Shown here: in pieces, positions 20,329 through 28,778 of the stretch | Layout of the letters: each line of letters opens with the position of its first letter | Position numbering within the stretch: position 1 is the stretch's first letter | DNA from: Pseudomonadota bacterium | GTDB taxonomy: Bacteria > Desulfobacterota > Desulfobulbia > Desulfobulbales > Desulfocapsaceae | Direction: 5' to 3' | Assembly: GCA_018820855.1 (NCBI GenBank) | Contig: JAHJNL010000031.1 | Location: 62,001 to 126,000 of the forward strand | Length of the DNA stretch: 64,000 nt | Made by a program: the position numbers and the translations under genes | The notes under the pieces: model-generated | Told to the model about the DNA's origin: nothing | The model's database searches: none | What the model saw: only the letters and a program-made list of their open reading frames with translations

Positions 20329-21008
20329 CAAATGTTCAATCCTCACTGTACCGAAACCGTTAACAAAGGCAGTGGATATCGGTTTTCGTTGTTCGTTTCA
20401 TGGCATTGCTTCTATGCATCATAATGTCATATCCTGATTGTATTCTGTTCTCCTCCAGTCGCTTTGCGGCGCTTTGGCCTAATTGTTTGATCCTCGAGAG
20501 GTCTGTTGTCCTGTGTGCCTGGCCTAACGGACTTATCCTGTCAGGACCGGAAAATAGTTGTGCCTGGAAATCAATCGTTAGAGCAGTCAGCTGCAGTCTC
20601 ATGATTGATATTCTTCTTTATTGCCGTTTGTGAAAACATTTCAGACGTTACCCAATTGTTACCGCTCAAGGTGTATTCTATATAATAAGATAGTGTCACA
20701 GCCTGTGACACATTGTGTGAGTTATTCTGGTAAGTTGAAAGAAATCTTGTGACGGCTGTTTCCAATAATGTAACATACCTGGCAAACGAATTGTTCGTAA
20801 GCACAAGGGGAGCAACTGTTCGAGGGCATGGTGTCTGCTTCTGACAGAAATAGCAGTATTCTCGATTCTGCCTGCGTTTTATTTAGAATTAAGTTTTGGA
20901 AGGAGAGGGGGTGATAGATGAAGTCGAGAAGGTGGAATGGAGGAGGCGCCTGACAAACACTTTGGGCTTTGTTGATGAATATGCTGCAATAAAAAAGGAG
21001 AGTGAAAG
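20329..21008. other. Intergenic region with promoter-like site and 19-bp palindrome
   Basis: About 680 bp with no convincing gene; small open frames on both strands lack ribosome-binding sites and family features. A TATAAT (20681-20686) has TTGTTA 19 bp upstream (20656-20661). Just downstream is GTGTCACAG-C-CTGTGACAC (20693-20711), a perfect palindrome that looks like an operator. The likely target is the exported-protein gene at 21009, with a leader of about 300 nt. Confidence 0.5.
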
Positions 21009-22058
21009 ATGCGAAAAAATACATTGATAACTTCCGCCTGTGCAATTGGCTTCACCGGTTTTCTACTCCTGTCGGCCACGTCATTCAATACAGCAGCTGA
21101 ACCGGGGGAAGAAGAGGAAGTGTCAAATAATCTTTCAGTTCCGGCCATTTTTGCCGAAGGCTATGGCCTGGGAGGTTTTCCGGCCGACAGCGATAAAGGC
21201 TCTGGTTTACCGGGCAGCAGTATTCCCGTTTGGGGAACAGCATATTGTGCTTCCGGTGACTCCAGGGAGTACTTTCTGCAGCTGGATGAAACCAGCAGTT
21301 GGCAAGCGGAGTGGAGTGCCGATGCCTTGGATAATTCGAATGCTCAACCGGTGTACGTGACAGTGGATTGGTCCGATGATATTATTGACAAGGTGTGGAA
21401 TAACAAGTCTGTCATCCCCATAGGTGTTGCTCTCGTTACGGACCTGTTGCCGGGGAGCATGCAGGGGTATGAGATGACGTCCTTTGCCGGTACTCCTCCG
21501 CTCTGTTATCCATTGCCTGAAGATACGGAGACTTCGATGTTAATCAGTTCGGAGGAAGAGAGTGACGAGGTTGACGAGATATGGGGAACAGATGGTTCTG
21601 TCTATGCATCTGACATGGCCAGTGTCTATAGCGTCTGTGCCCGACTGACCATTCAGAAAATAGATGGGCAGGGCGGTGAGCCGGTTGCAGAACCCCTATT
21701 CAGCAGTGCGGTCTACGAGGGCTTCGGTGTGCATGCCAGACCCACCTGGTATTCTGCAATGATTGATGGCTCGGGCAAGATTCTTTATTTGCACAACTGG
21801 AATTTGGCCTGGCAGCAAAAGGGTGGAGATGAGGACCGGACAGGATGGTACCGGTTGACTTTCAGCCTCGATCCAGTGGCGACATACACCACCTTCGAAG
21901 GTAAATGGAAACAAATTTTACGCACAGTCGATTGCAATACCTTCCTGCTGGCGACGCTCCATCCGTCAGATGAGGCAGGTGAGTACAAACCGGTCTATGT
22001 GTCTGCCAGCGAGATGTATGTGGATATTCAGATAATCGACCAGCAGATAGGAGAATAA
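21009..22058 (+). CDS. Exported protein of unknown function
   Basis: A 349-residue protein with a clear signal peptide (about 1-30: MRKN, a hydrophobic stretch, then cleavage near NTAA/EPG). The mature part is acidic (EEEE near 35, EDTETS and EEESDEVDE near 175-195) and rich in aromatic residues. Four cysteines in the mature protein could form disulfides. No family was recognised. ATG at 21009 follows AAAAAGGAGAG. It is a single gene between the lactate operon and the convergent def-fmt-larC-pgpA operon, with a palindrome in its upstream region. Confidence 0.8.
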   Translation: MRKNTLITSACAIGFTGFLLLSATSFNTAAEPGEEEEVSNNLSVPAIFAEGYGLGGFPADSDKGSGLPGSSIPVWGTAYCASGDSREYFLQLDETSSWQAEWSADALDNSNAQPVYVTVDWSDDIIDKVWNNKSVIPIGVALVTDLLPGSMQGYEMTSFAGTPPLCYPLPEDTETSMLISSEEESDEVDEIWGTDGSVYASDMASVYSVCARLTIQKIDGQGGEPVAEPLFSSAVYEGFGVHARPTWYSAMIDGSGKILYLHNWNLAWQQKGGDEDRTGWYRLTFSLDPVATYTTFEGKWKQILRTVDCNTFLLATLHPSDEAGEYKPVYVSASEMYVDIQIIDQQIGE

Positions 22059-22131
22059 AGGAAGGGGAGAGAGAGTGAATAAACGCGGCCTTGCTTCTGC
22101 AGGCCGAACAGTATTGATGGTATCAGGCAAT

Positions 22132-22182
22132 CTTACCCCTTGGCGATGATCGGTGATCCTCACCAAGGGTAAGTCTATATTT
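22132..22182. terminator. Convergent terminator between exported protein gene and pgpA
   Basis: CTTACCCCTTGG (22132-22143) pairs with CCAAGGGTAAG (22163-22173) with one bulged C, followed by a T-rich stretch (TCTATATTTTT). It lies between convergent genes and fits an intrinsic terminator for the plus-strand gene. A smaller perfect stem CGGCCT/AGGCCG lies at about 22086-22106. Confidence 0.6.
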
Positions 22183-22647
22183 TTATCCCGTGAAACGTGA
22201 ACCGAGCGCCCAGAGAATCTGGAGGCTGATGAGTGCATAAAGACCGGCCACGACGTCATCCATCATGATGCCGATGCCGCCGTGAATACGCTGGTCAAAC
22301 CAGGAGACGGGAAAGGGCTTGAGGATATCAAAAAACCGGAAGAGGAGAAACCCGAGCAGCCAGGCTGCCGGATGATTGGGGGCGGCGGTGAGGGTAATGA
22401 ACATGCCAAGGAATTCGTCGATGACAATGGGCCCGGCATCGGCCCGATCAAGTATTTTTTCCGCAGATCCGGCCAGGAAAAAGCCTGCCACAAAGACCAG
22501 ACCCATCATGCCAAGATAGGAAGGAAGGGGGAGGTTGCGGAAGAAGTACCAGGGGACAAGGGCAGCCAGCGAGCCCCAGGTGCCGGGGCATTTCGGGATT
22601 TTGCCGCTGTAGAAACCTGTGGCCAGAAAGATGATCAGACGGTCCAT
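22183..22647 (-). CDS. pgpA: Phosphatidylglycerophosphatase A
   Basis: A 154-residue membrane protein of the PgpA family, which dephosphorylates phosphatidylglycerophosphate to phosphatidylglycerol. Family motifs are GKIPKCPGTWGSLAAL near the N-terminus, VIDEFLGMFITL in the middle and DDVVAGLYALISL near the C-terminus. ATG at 22647 shares a TAATG stop-start overlap with larC upstream, so translation is probably coupled; AAGGAA lies upstream. An alternative in-frame start nine codons earlier lies inside larC. It is the last gene of def-fmt-larC-pgpA. Confidence 0.93.
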   Translation of the reverse strand: MDRLIIFLATGFYSGKIPKCPGTWGSLAALVPWYFFRNLPLPSYLGMMGLVFVAGFFLAGSAEKILDRADAGPIVIDEFLGMFITLTAAPNHPAAWLLGFLLFRFFDILKPFPVSWFDQRIHGGIGIMMDDVVAGLYALISLQILWALGSRFTG

Positions 22648-23831
22648 TATGTTTCCTTGTTCTTTTGCGAACATGAGACAGCCTGATACACCCGGGAGAG
22701 AGGAATTTTGTTTTTTTCAGCGACCTTTCTGCAGGCTTCGTATTCCGGATAGATGACGGTGCCTTTCGGTGTCTCCACCTTTTTTGCCGAAATCTCTCCC
22801 CAGGGGGTGGAGATCATGACGGCTTCCCGCGCCAGGGTCATCCGTTCTTCACGCCGGAAACGAAGGCCGATGGCCGTGGTTTCGGAGAGGATGGTCTGCT
22901 TCAGTTCCAGGGTGTGGGCAGGATCGGCAATGACCCGTAACAGCTGACCCGGGCGCCCTTTTTTCATGATCAGGGGGGAGAGGGAGACATCCAGGGCTCC
23001 CTGGCTGAAGAGGAGATCGCTGAGGTAAGGGAAACCTTCGCTGTTCCAGTCGTCAAGGTGGGTTTCAATAATTTCAACCTGTTGGCTCTCTTTTCCTGCA
23101 TTCTCCTGGCCGATAATCAGACGAAGGAGGTTGGGCTGGTCTCCGTTCAGGCTATGGTTGCCGGCACCGTAACCACAATTATGCACGGTCATGCAGGGCA
23201 TGGGGCCGAATTCGTCAGCCAGGCCTGTGACCAGGGCAGCTCCGGTGGGCGTGACCAGCTCACGCTCCTGTTCTACGCCGTATACCGGTATCCCTTTGAG
23301 TAATTCGCATACTGCAGGCGCAGGCAGAGGCAGATTGCCATGTGCACAGCGGACAAGGCCGTGGCCCATGGGCAGGGGGGAGCAGACAAGTCTGCTGATA
23401 TTCAGGTGGTGAAGACCGATGAGTGCACCCACGATGTCGACAATGGTGTCCACGGCTCCTACCTCATGGAAGTGGATCTTTTCCACAGCCGTGTTGTGAA
23501 CGTTGGCCTCTGCCTCGGCCAAACGGGTGAATATCTTTTTCGCTCTGTGGATGATTTTCGGGTCGAGCCTGCTTTTGTCAAGAAGTGTCAGGATGTTTCC
23601 CAGATGGCGAAACTGCTGGTTGGAAGGTGAACTGACAGTAACCTGTTTGCAGCCGATGCCGCTGCGGAGTCCATCGCTGACGGAGAGCTGGAAATCTACG
23701 CCATCAAGCTGCCCAAGTTCCTGCAGAAGAAGTTTCTGGTCAAGGCCTGCATGGAGAAGGGCACCCAGGAACATGTCGCCGCTGATGCCTGAAAAGCAGT
23801 CCAGGTAAGCAATCTTCTGAAAAGGCCCCAT
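22647..23831 (-). CDS. larC: LarC, nickel insertion protein for the NPN cofactor (DUF111)
   Basis: A 394-residue protein of the LarC family, which inserts nickel into the pincer cofactor of lactate racemase and related enzymes using CTP. Visible family regions are AYLDCFSGISGDMFLGALL at the start, KIHFHEVGAVDTIVDIVGA (about 115-133), LVTPTGAALV and ETHLDDWNSE. It is one continuous frame, whereas some organisms make LarC from two frames. ATG at 23831 fits the conserved MxxxAYLDCFSG start; a longer version would run into fmt. No larA, larB or larE gene is in the window, so its client enzyme is unknown. Confidence 0.92.
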   Translation of the reverse strand: MGPFQKIAYLDCFSGISGDMFLGALLHAGLDQKLLLQELGQLDGVDFQLSVSDGLRSGIGCKQVTVSSPSNQQFRHLGNILTLLDKSRLDPKIIHRAKKIFTRLAEAEANVHNTAVEKIHFHEVGAVDTIVDIVGALIGLHHLNISRLVCSPLPMGHGLVRCAHGNLPLPAPAVCELLKGIPVYGVEQERELVTPTGAALVTGLADEFGPMPCMTVHNCGYGAGNHSLNGDQPNLLRLIIGQENAGKESQQVEIIETHLDDWNSEGFPYLSDLLFSQGALDVSLSPLIMKKGRPGQLLRVIADPAHTLELKQTILSETTAIGLRFRREERMTLAREAVMISTPWGEISAKKVETPKGTVIYPEYEACRKVAEKNKIPLSRVYQAVSCSQKNKET

Positions 23832-23847
23832 GGGCTCTCTATAACTC

Positions 23848-24795
23848 TCAATTGCCAAAGACTTGTCCAGATTTGAGGGGCTGGCCGCAGAGATAGGCCT
23901 CCACACTCATTCGTTTTTTCCCTTCCGGCTGAATTTCCCGGATCAGGAGTCCTCCCGTGCCTGTCGCCAGTAAGAGTCCGTTGCGGTCAGCACTGATAAT
24001 GGTCCCGGATTTCTGGGTTGATTCGATCTCTTGTAATTCAGGGGAAAAGAAACGAAATCGCACTCCGTCAAGGAAACTGTAGGCGGTGGGCCAGGGGTCG
24101 AGACCGCGGATCAGGCAGTGGAGTTCTTCAGCAGGCTTGGTCCAGTCGATGCAGCCGTCCTCTTTTTTCAGGGGTGGGGCCTCGGTGGCCAGGTTGTGGT
24201 TCTGTTCAATGGGGGGCAGTTTGTCCTGTCGCAGAAGATCAAGGGCCTGCAGAAGGGCTTTCCCGCCGAGTTGGGAGAGTTTGGCAAAGAGGCTGCCTGC
24301 GGTCTCGTCACGTGCTACAGGGATGGCGGCCGGCAGGAGCATGGCCCCGGTGTCCATGCCTTCGTCCATCTGCATGATGGTGACACCCGCCTCCCGGTCA
24401 CCTTTGATAACAGCCCATTGAATGGGTGCGGCGCCACGGTGACGGGGCAGGAGTGAGCCGTGGATGTTGATGCAGCCCAAAGGGGGCAGGTCTAGAATGC
24501 TCGGTGGTAAAATTCGGCCATAAGCTGCGACCACGATAAGATCAGGCCGGTAAGAGCGCAGCTCATCTGCAAATTCCGCAGTTCGAACCTTGGTGGGCTG
24601 AAGCACGGGAATCCCGGCAGATTCGGCCAGGACCTTTACCGGGGGCTGGCATAGTTTTTTCCCCCTGCCTTTGGGGCGGTCCGGCTGGGTGACCACGGCC
24701 ACCACCTGATCCACTCCGTCGAGCAGGGCCTGGAGGGCAGGGACGGAAAAGTCCGGGGTACCCATGAAGATGATGCGGAATAATTTGTCTGCCAT
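23848..24795 (-). CDS. fmt: Methionyl-tRNA formyltransferase
   Basis: A 315-residue enzyme that formylates initiator Met-tRNA with 10-formyl-THF. The catalytic region INIHGSLLPRHRGAAPIQWA (N-H and the SLLPRHRG loop, about 106-125) and the later asparagine/aspartate region QMDEGMDTGAML (about 142-153) are visible. The C-terminal OB-like domain spans about 205-310. The start MADKLFRIIFMGTPDFSVPAL matches the family. It lies 4 bp after def, the usual partner, and 16 bp before larC. Confidence 0.97.
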   Translation of the reverse strand: MADKLFRIIFMGTPDFSVPALQALLDGVDQVVAVVTQPDRPKGRGKKLCQPPVKVLAESAGIPVLQPTKVRTAEFADELRSYRPDLIVVAAYGRILPPSILDLPPLGCINIHGSLLPRHRGAAPIQWAVIKGDREAGVTIMQMDEGMDTGAMLLPAAIPVARDETAGSLFAKLSQLGGKALLQALDLLRQDKLPPIEQNHNLATEAPPLKKEDGCIDWTKPAEELHCLIRGLDPWPTAYSFLDGVRFRFFSPELQEIESTQKSGTIISADRNGLLLATGTGGLLIREIQPEGKKRMSVEAYLCGQPLKSGQVFGN

Positions 24796-24799
24796 GGAA

Positions 24800-25312
24800 T
24801 CAGCTCTTTTTTGAGGCCAACATCTTTTTGATTTTTTTCTTATACAGCGCCCTCTTCAGGGGGCTGAGGTGGTCGATAAAGAGGATGCCGTTGAGGTGGT
24901 CTATCTCATGCTGGAGTACCACGGCAAATCGGTTTTCGGTGGTCAGTTCCTGCTTTTCGCCGGAGAGGTCCTGGTAGGTGACCGTGATTTTCAGGCTCCT
25001 CTTCACCGAAGCAGTGAGGTCGAGTACAGAGAGACAGCCTTCTTCGTCGATCTGAGTGCCTTCATGTTCAGTGATTTCCGGGTTGATCATCACCATGAAT
25101 TTATGTTCGTCTTCTTCCTTGGAGATATCTAAGACTATCAGTTGCACAGATTCGCCGATCTGAGGGGCTGCCAGACCAATTCCCGGCGCTTCGTACATGG
25201 TTTCAGCCATGTCGGAGATCAGCGGTTGCAGAGAATCATCAAATTCTGTTATTTTTTTTGCCTTCTGACGAAGGACCGGCTCAGGAAATTTGTAAATGGT
25301 ACGCAGGCTCAT
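24800..25312 (-). CDS. def: Peptide deformylase
   Basis: A 170-residue metalloenzyme that removes the formyl group from nascent proteins. All three motifs are present: GIGLAAPQIG (motif 1, about 44-53), EEGCLSV (motif 2, about 92-98) and LQHEIDHLNG (motif 3, about 132-141). The metal ligands are the motif 2 cysteine and both motif 3 histidines. ATG at 25312 (MSLRTIYKFPEPVLRQ) is preferred; a TTG two codons upstream is also possible. No strong ribosome-binding site precedes either. First gene of the def-fmt-larC-pgpA operon. Confidence 0.97.
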   Translation of the reverse strand: MSLRTIYKFPEPVLRQKAKKITEFDDSLQPLISDMAETMYEAPGIGLAAPQIGESVQLIVLDISKEEDEHKFMVMINPEITEHEGTQIDEEGCLSVLDLTASVKRSLKITVTYQDLSGEKQELTTENRFAVVLQHEIDHLNGILFIDHLSPLKRALYKKKIKKMLASKKS

Positions 25313-25661
25313 GGGCAATAACTGGGGCTATGGGTAATAGGAAATGGTCGCTCACTAATTTGAAGAAATGTACCACAGGCACATTCTTTCCGCTATTAAA
25401 GTTGAATCGCGAAAGAGCTTAGTGAACGTCTTCTTTTGCTTCGTTGTTTTTCCAAATAATATGCAGTAATGTTGACTCAGTCAATAGTTACCCTACATCA
25501 ACACCCTGCAGTGAGTTTGCTGCCTTAGCAGTATTTTTTCTCTGTTAAGGCAAAAAACTAAAAATAGCGAAATAATCCAGAGAGATAACATTTACCGGTA
25601 AGACAGTTATACTTCCTCAAGAGGGGGTACTGAAAAAAAAGTCCTTTAGGAGCAGGCAGGC
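25313..25661. other. Divergent intergenic region between def and plsY
   Basis: About 350 bp that must hold the divergent promoters of the def operon and plsY. No palindromic operator or small gene was recognised. Confidence 0.4.
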
Positions 25662-26273
25662 ATGACAATAACCTTTTTTGCAGCACTTTTGGTGAGTTAT
25701 CTGGTCGGGGCGATTCCCTTTGGCCTGCTTTTTAGCCGGAGAGCAGGAATGGATGTGCGCCGGGAAGGGAGCGGTAATATCGGGGCTACCAATGTTACCA
25801 GGGTATTGGGAAAAAAACTTGGCATCCTGACCCTGCTCTGCGATGTGGCCAAGGGTTTTATTCCTGTTTTTCTTGCTTCCATCATTCTCCCCCATGGAGA
25901 TAACCGGGAACTCTTTGTCGGTTTGTGCGGGCTGGCCACGGTGCTGGGCCATATGTTTCCCATTTATCTCAGTTTCAGAGGAGGTAAGGGGGTGGCCACG
26001 GCCCTGGGGGTCTTTCTCTATTTTTCGCCCTGGGCTATCTTCACAGTCTTGTTCGTCTTCGTGGCAGTGGTTGCCGTCACTGGGTTTGTTTCGGCTGGAT
26101 CGCTTGCTGCTGCAGGCCTGATTCCTCTCTGTATCTGGCTCCTGGATGGCAATACCTCTGTGCTCTTGCCCGCTTTTGTGATTGTTGTTCTGATCTGGAT
26201 CAAGCACAGTTCTAATATCGCCAGGATTTGCAGGGGAGAGGAGAAGAGCTGGAAAACCAAGAGTTCACAATGA
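25662..26273 (+). CDS. plsY: Acyl-phosphate:glycerol-3-phosphate acyltransferase PlsY
   Basis: A 203-residue inner-membrane protein with about five to six helices. It transfers an acyl group from acyl phosphate to glycerol-3-phosphate, the first step of phospholipid synthesis. The family loops are visible: YLVGAIPFGLL (about 13-23), GSGNIGATNVTR (motif 1, about 37-48), FPIYLSFRGGKGVATALG (motif 2, about 102-119) and IWIKHSSNIARI near the end. ATG at 25662 follows AGGAGC. Its TGA stop overlaps the ATG of the next gene. Confidence 0.96.
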   Translation: MTITFFAALLVSYLVGAIPFGLLFSRRAGMDVRREGSGNIGATNVTRVLGKKLGILTLLCDVAKGFIPVFLASIILPHGDNRELFVGLCGLATVLGHMFPIYLSFRGGKGVATALGVFLYFSPWAIFTVLFVFVAVVAVTGFVSAGSLAAAGLIPLCIWLLDGNTSVLLPAFVIVVLIWIKHSSNIARICRGEEKSWKTKSSQ

Positions 26274-26581
26274 CTAGGTCAGATTGGCAGGCCATCTTTG
26301 AGGCCAAAGAGCTGCTCGATTTGGGAGAGAGGGCCACTCTGGGGGAGATCAAGCGCAGTTACCGGAACAAATGCAAACAGTATCATCCGGATCTTGTGGG
26401 AAATGACAGGAAAAAAGGAGATATGATGCGCAAACTGACCAGGGCCTACGACGTACTTCTTCGCCATCATGATCAGTTCAGGATACCGCTGGTTCCCGCA
26501 GACGGTGACGTGTTGGAGCCGGAGGACTGGTGGATGGACCGGTTTGGCCAGGATCCCCTGTGGGGAAAGAAGAAAAGTTGA
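26270..26581 (+). CDS. Small J-domain protein
   Basis: A 103-residue protein with a single J domain (about 8-75). The HPD motif lies in QYHPDL and is preceded by a basic helix (KRSYRNKCK), as in DnaJ domains that stimulate Hsp70 ATPase. There is no Gly/Phe or zinc-finger region. The C-terminus (DWWMDRFGQDPLWGKKK) is short and tryptophan-rich. ATG at 26270 overlaps the plsY stop (ATGA), so it is translationally coupled; an earlier TTG inside plsY is less likely. The partner chaperone is unknown. Confidence 0.82.
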   Translation: MTRSDWQAIFEAKELLDLGERATLGEIKRSYRNKCKQYHPDLVGNDRKKGDMMRKLTRAYDVLLRHHDQFRIPLVPADGDVLEPEDWWMDRFGQDPLWGKKKS

Positions 26582-26623
26582 GACACACAGTGTTCGGCCT
26601 TCTGGTGAGATTGGCCGGAAGAA

Positions 26624-26776
26624 TTATTTCTTTTTATTGTATCCGTTTTCATACTGTTTGCTGACTTCGGCAAACAGGGCACAATATTCTCGAATCAATT
26701 GTCTGCGATCTGATGGTGTTAATTTGAAGTAGATCGGGCTTAACATGAGTACCCGTATGGCTTCCTGCTGGGTCAT
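26624..26776 (-). CDS. Small conserved-looking protein, 50 residues
   Basis: A compact frame of 50 codons starting with ATG at 26776 (MTQQEAIRVLMLSPIYFKLT) behind an excellent ribosome-binding site, GGAAGGAGGT. The protein is predicted to be helical and mildly basic, with one cysteine and a lysine-rich end (NGYNKKK). No domain was recognised. It is convergent with the J-domain gene; a short GC-rich stem (TTCGGCC/GGCCGGAA, about 26593-26622) lies between them and may stop transcription from either side. The strong start site is the main reason for the call. Confidence 0.6.
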   Translation of the reverse strand: MTQQEAIRVLMLSPIYFKLTPSDRRQLIREYCALFAEVSKQYENGYNKKK

Positions 26777-27082
26777 TGTCTCTACCTCCTTCCAAGGCTG
26801 GCTAATTTAGTGCCTGAGAAGTGATCTCCTTATAAGTGCTTGAGGGTTTGTTTTTCTATACTCTTCTTATCGACCTGTTTTTGATTTTAGTTTACCTGAA
26901 AAAAATCATTTTTCCTAATATATTTTTATAGTTGCTCAAAACAGAGATCCCTGTGCCAGAGAATATATGATGTGTAAAGTGCACTCTGCTTCTAAAATTG
27001 TTCTTGACAGATGCTTAGCGATGCTTTTGTTTAGCCATGCTAAGTATAATATAAATTATCTGGAGAGAGTGGTTAAGGAAGA
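26777..27082. other. Intergenic region upstream of the MarR/RND operon
   Basis: AT-rich divergent region. The plus-strand end holds the promoter and tandem palindromes described separately; nothing else was recognised. Confidence 0.4.
27015..27050 (+). promoter_or_regulatory. MarR-operon promoter with tandem TTAGC-N3-GCTAA palindromes
   Basis: A perfect TATAAT lies at 27045-27050. Directly upstream is the palindrome TTAGC-CAT-GCTAA (27031-27043). A diverged copy, TTAGC-GAT-GCTTT (27015-27027), starts 16 bp earlier. The two sites would cover the -35/-10 region, a typical arrangement for MarR autorepression. A TTGACA at 27004-27009 is too far from this -10 to pair with it. Confidence 0.55.
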
Positions 27083-27571
27083 ATGGTCAGTGAAAAAACA
27101 ATAGAGCAGGCTCGCTTCATTGCTGCGGCAGGACGAAAACTGAAAAGCAGGATGTTTGCCATCCAGTCCGGAGTGCGTGAGGGATGTGCCACGTGCAAAG
27201 GGGTAGAGCTCTCCATGGCTCAGGTGCATACCCTGATGACGATTCAAGGTTGCGGAGAGTGTACTATCTCCAATCTGGCGAATCTCCTCGGGGTCTCTGC
27301 TCCTTCGGCTTCATGTATGGTGGAGCGCTTGGTGGACAAGGGGCTCCTGCATCGGGAACGGAGCCGAAAGGACCGAAGAAAGGTGGTTGTTCGCCTCTCT
27401 GAACAGGCTGCCAGGCATATGCAGAAGATGGAAGAGGAAGTGTTGGCCACCTTTGTTGATTTGGTGGAAAAGGTGGGCCCTGAGACTGCAGAGAAATGGT
27501 GCGAGGTGTTCGCCCGGGTGGAACAGGTCATGGCAGCTGGAGAGCAAGGTAAGGTGAGAGATGATGAGTGA
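27083..27571 (+). CDS. MarR-family regulator with two CxxC motifs
   Basis: A 162-residue winged-helix regulator. The HTH region (about 60-105: ISNLANLLGVSAPSASCMVE) and the wing (RERSRKDRRKVVVRLSE) are MarR-type. Unusually, it carries C35-A-T-C38 and C57-G-E-C60 plus C78 in the recognition helix, which could bind a metal or sense redox state. ATG at 27083 follows AAGGA. It is the first gene of an operon with a complete RND pump, overlapping the membrane fusion gene by 11 bases, so it probably represses that pump through the palindromes at its promoter. Confidence 0.88.
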   Translation: MVSEKTIEQARFIAAAGRKLKSRMFAIQSGVREGCATCKGVELSMAQVHTLMTIQGCGECTISNLANLLGVSAPSASCMVERLVDKGLLHRERSRKDRRKVVVRLSEQAARHMQKMEEEVLATFVDLVEKVGPETAEKWCEVFARVEQVMAAGEQGKVRDDE

Positions 27572-28778
27572 GCAACAGGAAAAGTCTGTACGTGGAACTG
27601 TAATTATCAGGGTTGTTGCCTGCCTGTTGATTCTGGCGGTCAGCTTTGGCGGGTTTCGTTTTTTGAAAAATAGAAAAAAGGTACCTGCTCAGGCAGAACA
27701 GGTGGAACGTCCTCTCAAGGTGGAGGCTGTTTCTGCAGTATTTGTCGAGGTTCCGGTGGTAATCGAGGCTCATGGTGAACTGCGTTCCATACGCAGGGTG
27801 GATATCGCCGCCGAGGTGGCCGGGAGTGTGGTCGAGGTTCACCCCCGCCTTCAGACCGGAGAGGTGATTCCGGAAGGGGAGCTGCTCTTTGCCATCGATG
27901 ATCGGGATTACCGGAGCGAATATGAGAGCAATAAGGTACGCCTTGGCATCCTTAGCCGGGACAGGGAACTGACCCAAAAAGATCTGCAACGGATACAGAC
28001 TCTTTTTGAGAAGAATAAGGTGGGGACCAGGGCCGGGGTGGAAAAGGCAGAGCAGGCAGCCAACAATGCCGCCGATCGCCTGGCTCAGGTCAGGCAGGCA
28101 ATGACCCGTGCTGCCATTAACCTGGAACGTTGTCGGGTGACCGCCCCTTTTTCCTGCAGGATAACCAGTAAAAATATAGAAAAGGGGCAGTACGTGTCTC
28201 CTGGCAAGATCGTTCTCGGTCTTGCCGATGATTCCGTCCTGGAGCTGGAGGTGCCGGTGGATAGCCGTGATGCCTTGGAATGGCTGCAGTTTGCAGTTGC
28301 TGAGAATGGTGGCAAGGCAACTGAAGCCTGGTTCTCCAAGCTGCAGCCGGTGCAATGTAAGGTGAACTGGACAGAGGATCCAAAGAACCAGGCCGTGGCT
28401 ATCCTGGATCGGGTCAGTCTCTTTGATGAAAAGACCAGGACAGTAAAGGTAGTTCTGCGCATAGAGGGAAAACAGTTTGAAGATCGGCTTGAAGTGCTTC
28501 CCCTGGTTGCCGGGATGTTCTGCCGGGCCGAGATTCCCGGACGTTCATTACAGCAGGTAGTGGAATTGCCGCGTTGGGCTGTAAGTTTTAAGAATACCGT
28601 CTATGTGATACGGGAAGGGCGGTTGCAGACAGTTCCTGTGAAGGTGGCCAGGGTCCAGGCAAATAAGGCCTATATCAGTGAGGGACTGGCGGAAGGAGAC
28701 ATGGTGATCACCACCCGTCTGGCCAACCCCCTGGAGCGCAGTCTGGTTCAGATCAGTAACCAATCCCACGTGGAGTAA
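27561..28778 (+). CDS. RND efflux periplasmic adaptor (membrane fusion protein)
   Basis: A 405-residue HlyD/AcrA-type adaptor linking the RND pump to the outer-membrane channel. It has an N-terminal membrane anchor (about 12-33), a lipoyl-type half (about 70-105: DIAAEVAGSVVEVHPRLQTG), a coiled-coil hairpin (about 115-190), the second lipoyl half with APFSCRITSKNIEKGQYVSPG and beta-barrel domains. There is no lipobox. It starts at 27561 after AAGGTGAG, overlapping the MarR gene, and its stop overlaps the RND gene start. Confidence 0.92.
   Translation: MMSEQQEKSVRGTVIIRVVACLLILAVSFGGFRFLKNRKKVPAQAEQVERPLKVEAVSAVFVEVPVVIEAHGELRSIRRVDIAAEVAGSVVEVHPRLQTGEVIPEGELLFAIDDRDYRSEYESNKVRLGILSRDRELTQKDLQRIQTLFEKNKVGTRAGVEKAEQAANNAADRLAQVRQAMTRAAINLERCRVTAPFSCRITSKNIEKGQYVSPGKIVLGLADDSVLELEVPVDSRDALEWLQFAVAENGGKATEAWFSKLQPVQCKVNWTEDPKNQAVAILDRVSLFDEKTRTVKVVLRIEGKQFEDRLEVLPLVAGMFCRAEIPGRSLQQVVELPRWAVSFKNTVYVIREGRLQTVPVKVARVQANKAYISEGLAEGDMVITTRLANPLERSLVQISNQSHVE

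Noticed and set aside
20360-20602. 80-codon minus-strand frame after the lactate operon
   Set aside because: No family or ribosome-binding site, and overlapping frames on both strands look equally likely.
27004-27050. TTGACA at 27004 as -35 of the MarR promoter
   Set aside because: The distance to TATAAT at 27045 is about 35 bp, too long for a sigma-70 promoter.
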